Part shown: positions 5,646-6,958 of the stretch, piece by piece
Position numbering within the stretch: position 1 is the stretch's first letter
Layout: every line of letters starts with the position of its first letter
Assembly: GCA_024640445.1 (NCBI GenBank)
Contig: JAHEEZ010000195.1
Coordinates: 1-6,958, forward strand
DNA length: 6,958 nucleotides
Origin: Acidobacteriota bacterium
Lineage (GTDB): Bacteria > Acidobacteriota > Blastocatellia > Pyrinomonadales > Pyrinomonadaceae
Direction of reading: 5' to 3'
Program-made: the position numbers and the translations under genes
The notes under the pieces: model-generated
Seen by the model: the letters and a program-made list of their open reading frames with translations, nothing else
What the model was told of the DNA's origin: nothing
The model's database searches: none

Positions 5646-5649
5646 TAAT
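5621..5649 (+). promoter_or_regulatory. Candidate promoter of the AtuA-family gene, overlapping the terminator
   Basis: TTGACC (5621-5626; 5/6 to TTGACA) lies in the right arm of the terminator stem. After exactly 17 bp comes TCTAAT (5644-5649; 5/6 to TATAAT, but mismatched at the important second position). The ATG at 5658 is eight bases downstream, so the mRNA would have a leader of zero to a few bases. No Shine-Dalgarno site is present, consistent with leaderless translation. Confidence 0.45.
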
Positions 5650-5657
5650 TGAATGCA

Positions 5658-6958
5658 ATGAAAGACATAGTAAGAATTGCCAGCGGCCAGGGCTTCTGGG
5701 GCGATCTTCTGACCGCGCCCGTGGATCAGGTCCGCCGAGGCCCGGTCGATTACCTTATGCTCGATTACCTCGCAGAGGTAACGATGTCCATTATGCAGAA
5801 GCAGAGGGCGAGGGACCCTGAATCCGGCTATGCCCGGGATTACATCGCCTTAATGCGCGAGATCCTGCCCGACTGCGTCGAGAAAGACATCAAGGTCATG
5901 TCCAACGCCGGCGGCGTGAACGTCGAAGGCTGCGCGAACGCTGTCGCCGACACCGCAAGGGAACTAGGGATCGGGGGACTAAAGATCGGCGTGATAACCG
6001 GTGACGACATCCTGCCGAGGCTCGGCGAGTTCCTGGACAAAGGAATCGCGATAGACAACATGGACACCGGCGAATCGCTCGCGGGCATTCTCGACAAGGT
6101 ACAGGCAGCGAACGTCTATCTCGGCGCGGGGCCCTTGGTAGAAGCTCTGGATCAGGGCGCGAGGATCGTCATCGGCGGCCGACTGACCGACACGGGACTC
6201 ACGCTGGCTCCTCTCGCACACGAGTTCGGATGGTCGTTCGACAACTGGGACCTGCTTGCGGCGGGTACGATCGCCGGACATATCATCGAATGCGGGGCCC
6301 AGAGTTCCGGCGGCAACTGCCAGTACGACTGGCAGAACATACCGGACCTGGAGGATGTCGGATTCCCCATTATTGAAGGCAAAGCAGACGGTACATTTAC
6401 GGTGACCAAGCACGAAGGAACCGGCGGCCGCGTAAGCGTTCAGTCCGTCAAGGAACAGCTTCTCTACGAGATGGGCGATCCGCACGAGTACATCACGCCG
6501 GACGTCGTCGCCGATTTCACTACGATCCATCTCCGCGACGAAGGTACGAACCGCGTCGGGGTTTACGGGATCGGGGGCAAGCAGAACACCGAATTCTACA
6601 AGGTCTCGATCGCCTACTCGGCGGGATGGAAATCGGTCGGCACGCTCGTTTACTCATATCCGGACGCCTACGAAAAAGCCAAGGCAGCGGACCGGATACT
6701 TCGGGCGCGACTGAATAAGCTAGGGCTTGAGTTCGACACGATCCTGACCGAATATGTCGGCGTCAATGCGACTCACGGGCATCTCGCGGGAAAACCGCCA
6801 AAGGACATTCCCGAGGTGCAGCTCAGGATCGGGGTGCGCGGACAAAGCCGCGAGGACGTAAGCCGTTTCACCAAAGAGATCGCGCCTCTGATCCTTACCG
6901 GGCCGCCTTCGGTCACGGGTTTCGCAGGCGGCAGGCCGAAGGTCGAGGAAATAATGGC
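5658..6958 (+). CDS. AtuA/DUF1446-family enzyme (acyclic terpene utilization-like), 3' end outside window
   Basis: The frame is open from the ATG at 5658 to the window end: 433 codons plus two bases, with no stop. The N-terminus (MKDIVRIASGQGFWGD) and conserved blocks SNAGGVNVEGCANAV, GGRLTDTGLTLAPLAHEFGW, AGHIIECGAQSSGGN, KHEGTGGRVSVQSVKEQLLY and TPDVVADFTTIHL are typical of the DUF1446/AtuA N-terminal domain. AtuA was named from the Pseudomonas cluster for citronellol/geraniol breakdown, but its exact reaction is not established. Relatives often sit beside acyl-CoA carboxylase and other branched acyl-CoA catabolic genes. A short C-terminal AtuA-like domain, fused or as a separate gene, could follow beyond the edge. 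It starts 106 bp after the repeat-protein gene, behind a terminator, so it probably begins a new transcript. The gene symbol is left empty because orthology to atuA is not shown. Confidence 0.88.
   Translation, partial: MKDIVRIASGQGFWGDLLTAPVDQVRRGPVDYLMLDYLAEVTMSIMQKQRARDPESGYARDYIALMREILPDCVEKDIKVMSNAGGVNVEGCANAVADTARELGIGGLKIGVITGDDILPRLGEFLDKGIAIDNMDTGESLAGILDKVQAANVYLGAGPLVEALDQGARIVIGGRLTDTGLTLAPLAHEFGWSFDNWDLLAAGTIAGHIIECGAQSSGGNCQYDWQNIPDLEDVGFPIIEGKADGTFTVTKHEGTGGRVSVQSVKEQLLYEMGDPHEYITPDVVADFTTIHLRDEGTNRVGVYGIGGKQNTEFYKVSIAYSAGWKSVGTLVYSYPDAYEKAKAADRILRARLNKLGLEFDTILTEYVGVNATHGHLAGKPPKDIPEVQLRIGVRGQSREDVSRFTKEIAPLILTGPPSVTGFAGGRPKVEEIM

Noticed and set aside
5979..6530. 183-codon minus-strand open frame
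   Set aside because: It is antisense to the conserved AtuA-family gene and has no recognisable domain.

Overview
The window is a moderately GC-rich, gene-dense bacterial chromosome segment. Protein style points to Acidobacteriota, possibly class Blastocatellia: an Asn/Val-rich linker after a lipobox, a split B12-dependent acyl-CoA mutase, an AtuA-family enzyme and few Shine-Dalgarno sites. There is no rRNA or other phylogenetic marker, so this placement is an inference with low to moderate confidence. No tRNA, CRISPR array, phage gene or transposase gene is visible.

Layout. (1) 1-306: the C-terminal end of a sigma-54-dependent activator. (2) 310-846, minus strand: a small lipoprotein of unknown function, converging on the activator with only 3 bp between the stop codons. 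(3) 847-1029: a divergent promoter region with good sigma-70-type matches on both strands; the minus-strand one would give an essentially leaderless mRNA. (4) 1030-4318: a three-gene plus-strand run. It holds the large subunit of a B12-dependent acyl-CoA mutase, a membrane di-iron hydroxylase of the sterol desaturase/alkylglycerol monooxygenase type, and a secreted DUF3298/RsiV-like protein joined to the hydroxylase gene by an ATGA overlap. (5) 4319-4590: a spacer with a degenerate inverted-repeat element and a candidate extended -10 promoter. (6) 4591-4995: the small B12-binding subunit of the mutase. (7) 5093-5551: a secreted Lys/Ala-rich protein built of 11-residue repeats, followed by a very good intrinsic terminator. 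(8) 5658 to the window end: an AtuA/DUF1446-family enzyme, cut off by the window edge, whose likely -35 box lies inside the terminator stem.

The main functional point is the mutase. It would normally be labelled methylmalonyl-CoA mutase. However, the two residues that bind the substrate carboxylate in true methylmalonyl-CoA mutases (Tyr and Arg) are Phe90 and Gln208 here, which is the isobutyryl-CoA mutase pattern. The position that is Asp in 2-hydroxyisobutyryl-CoA mutase is Ala117. The pair is therefore best read as IcmA/IcmB-like, interconverting isobutyryl-CoA and n-butyryl-CoA or a related non-carboxylated acyl-CoA. Together with an AtuA-family protein (acyclic terpene/branched acyl-CoA catabolism) and an ether-lipid-oxygenase-like membrane enzyme, the region suggests branched-chain acyl and lipid metabolism. 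That link is inferred from gene neighbourhood only.
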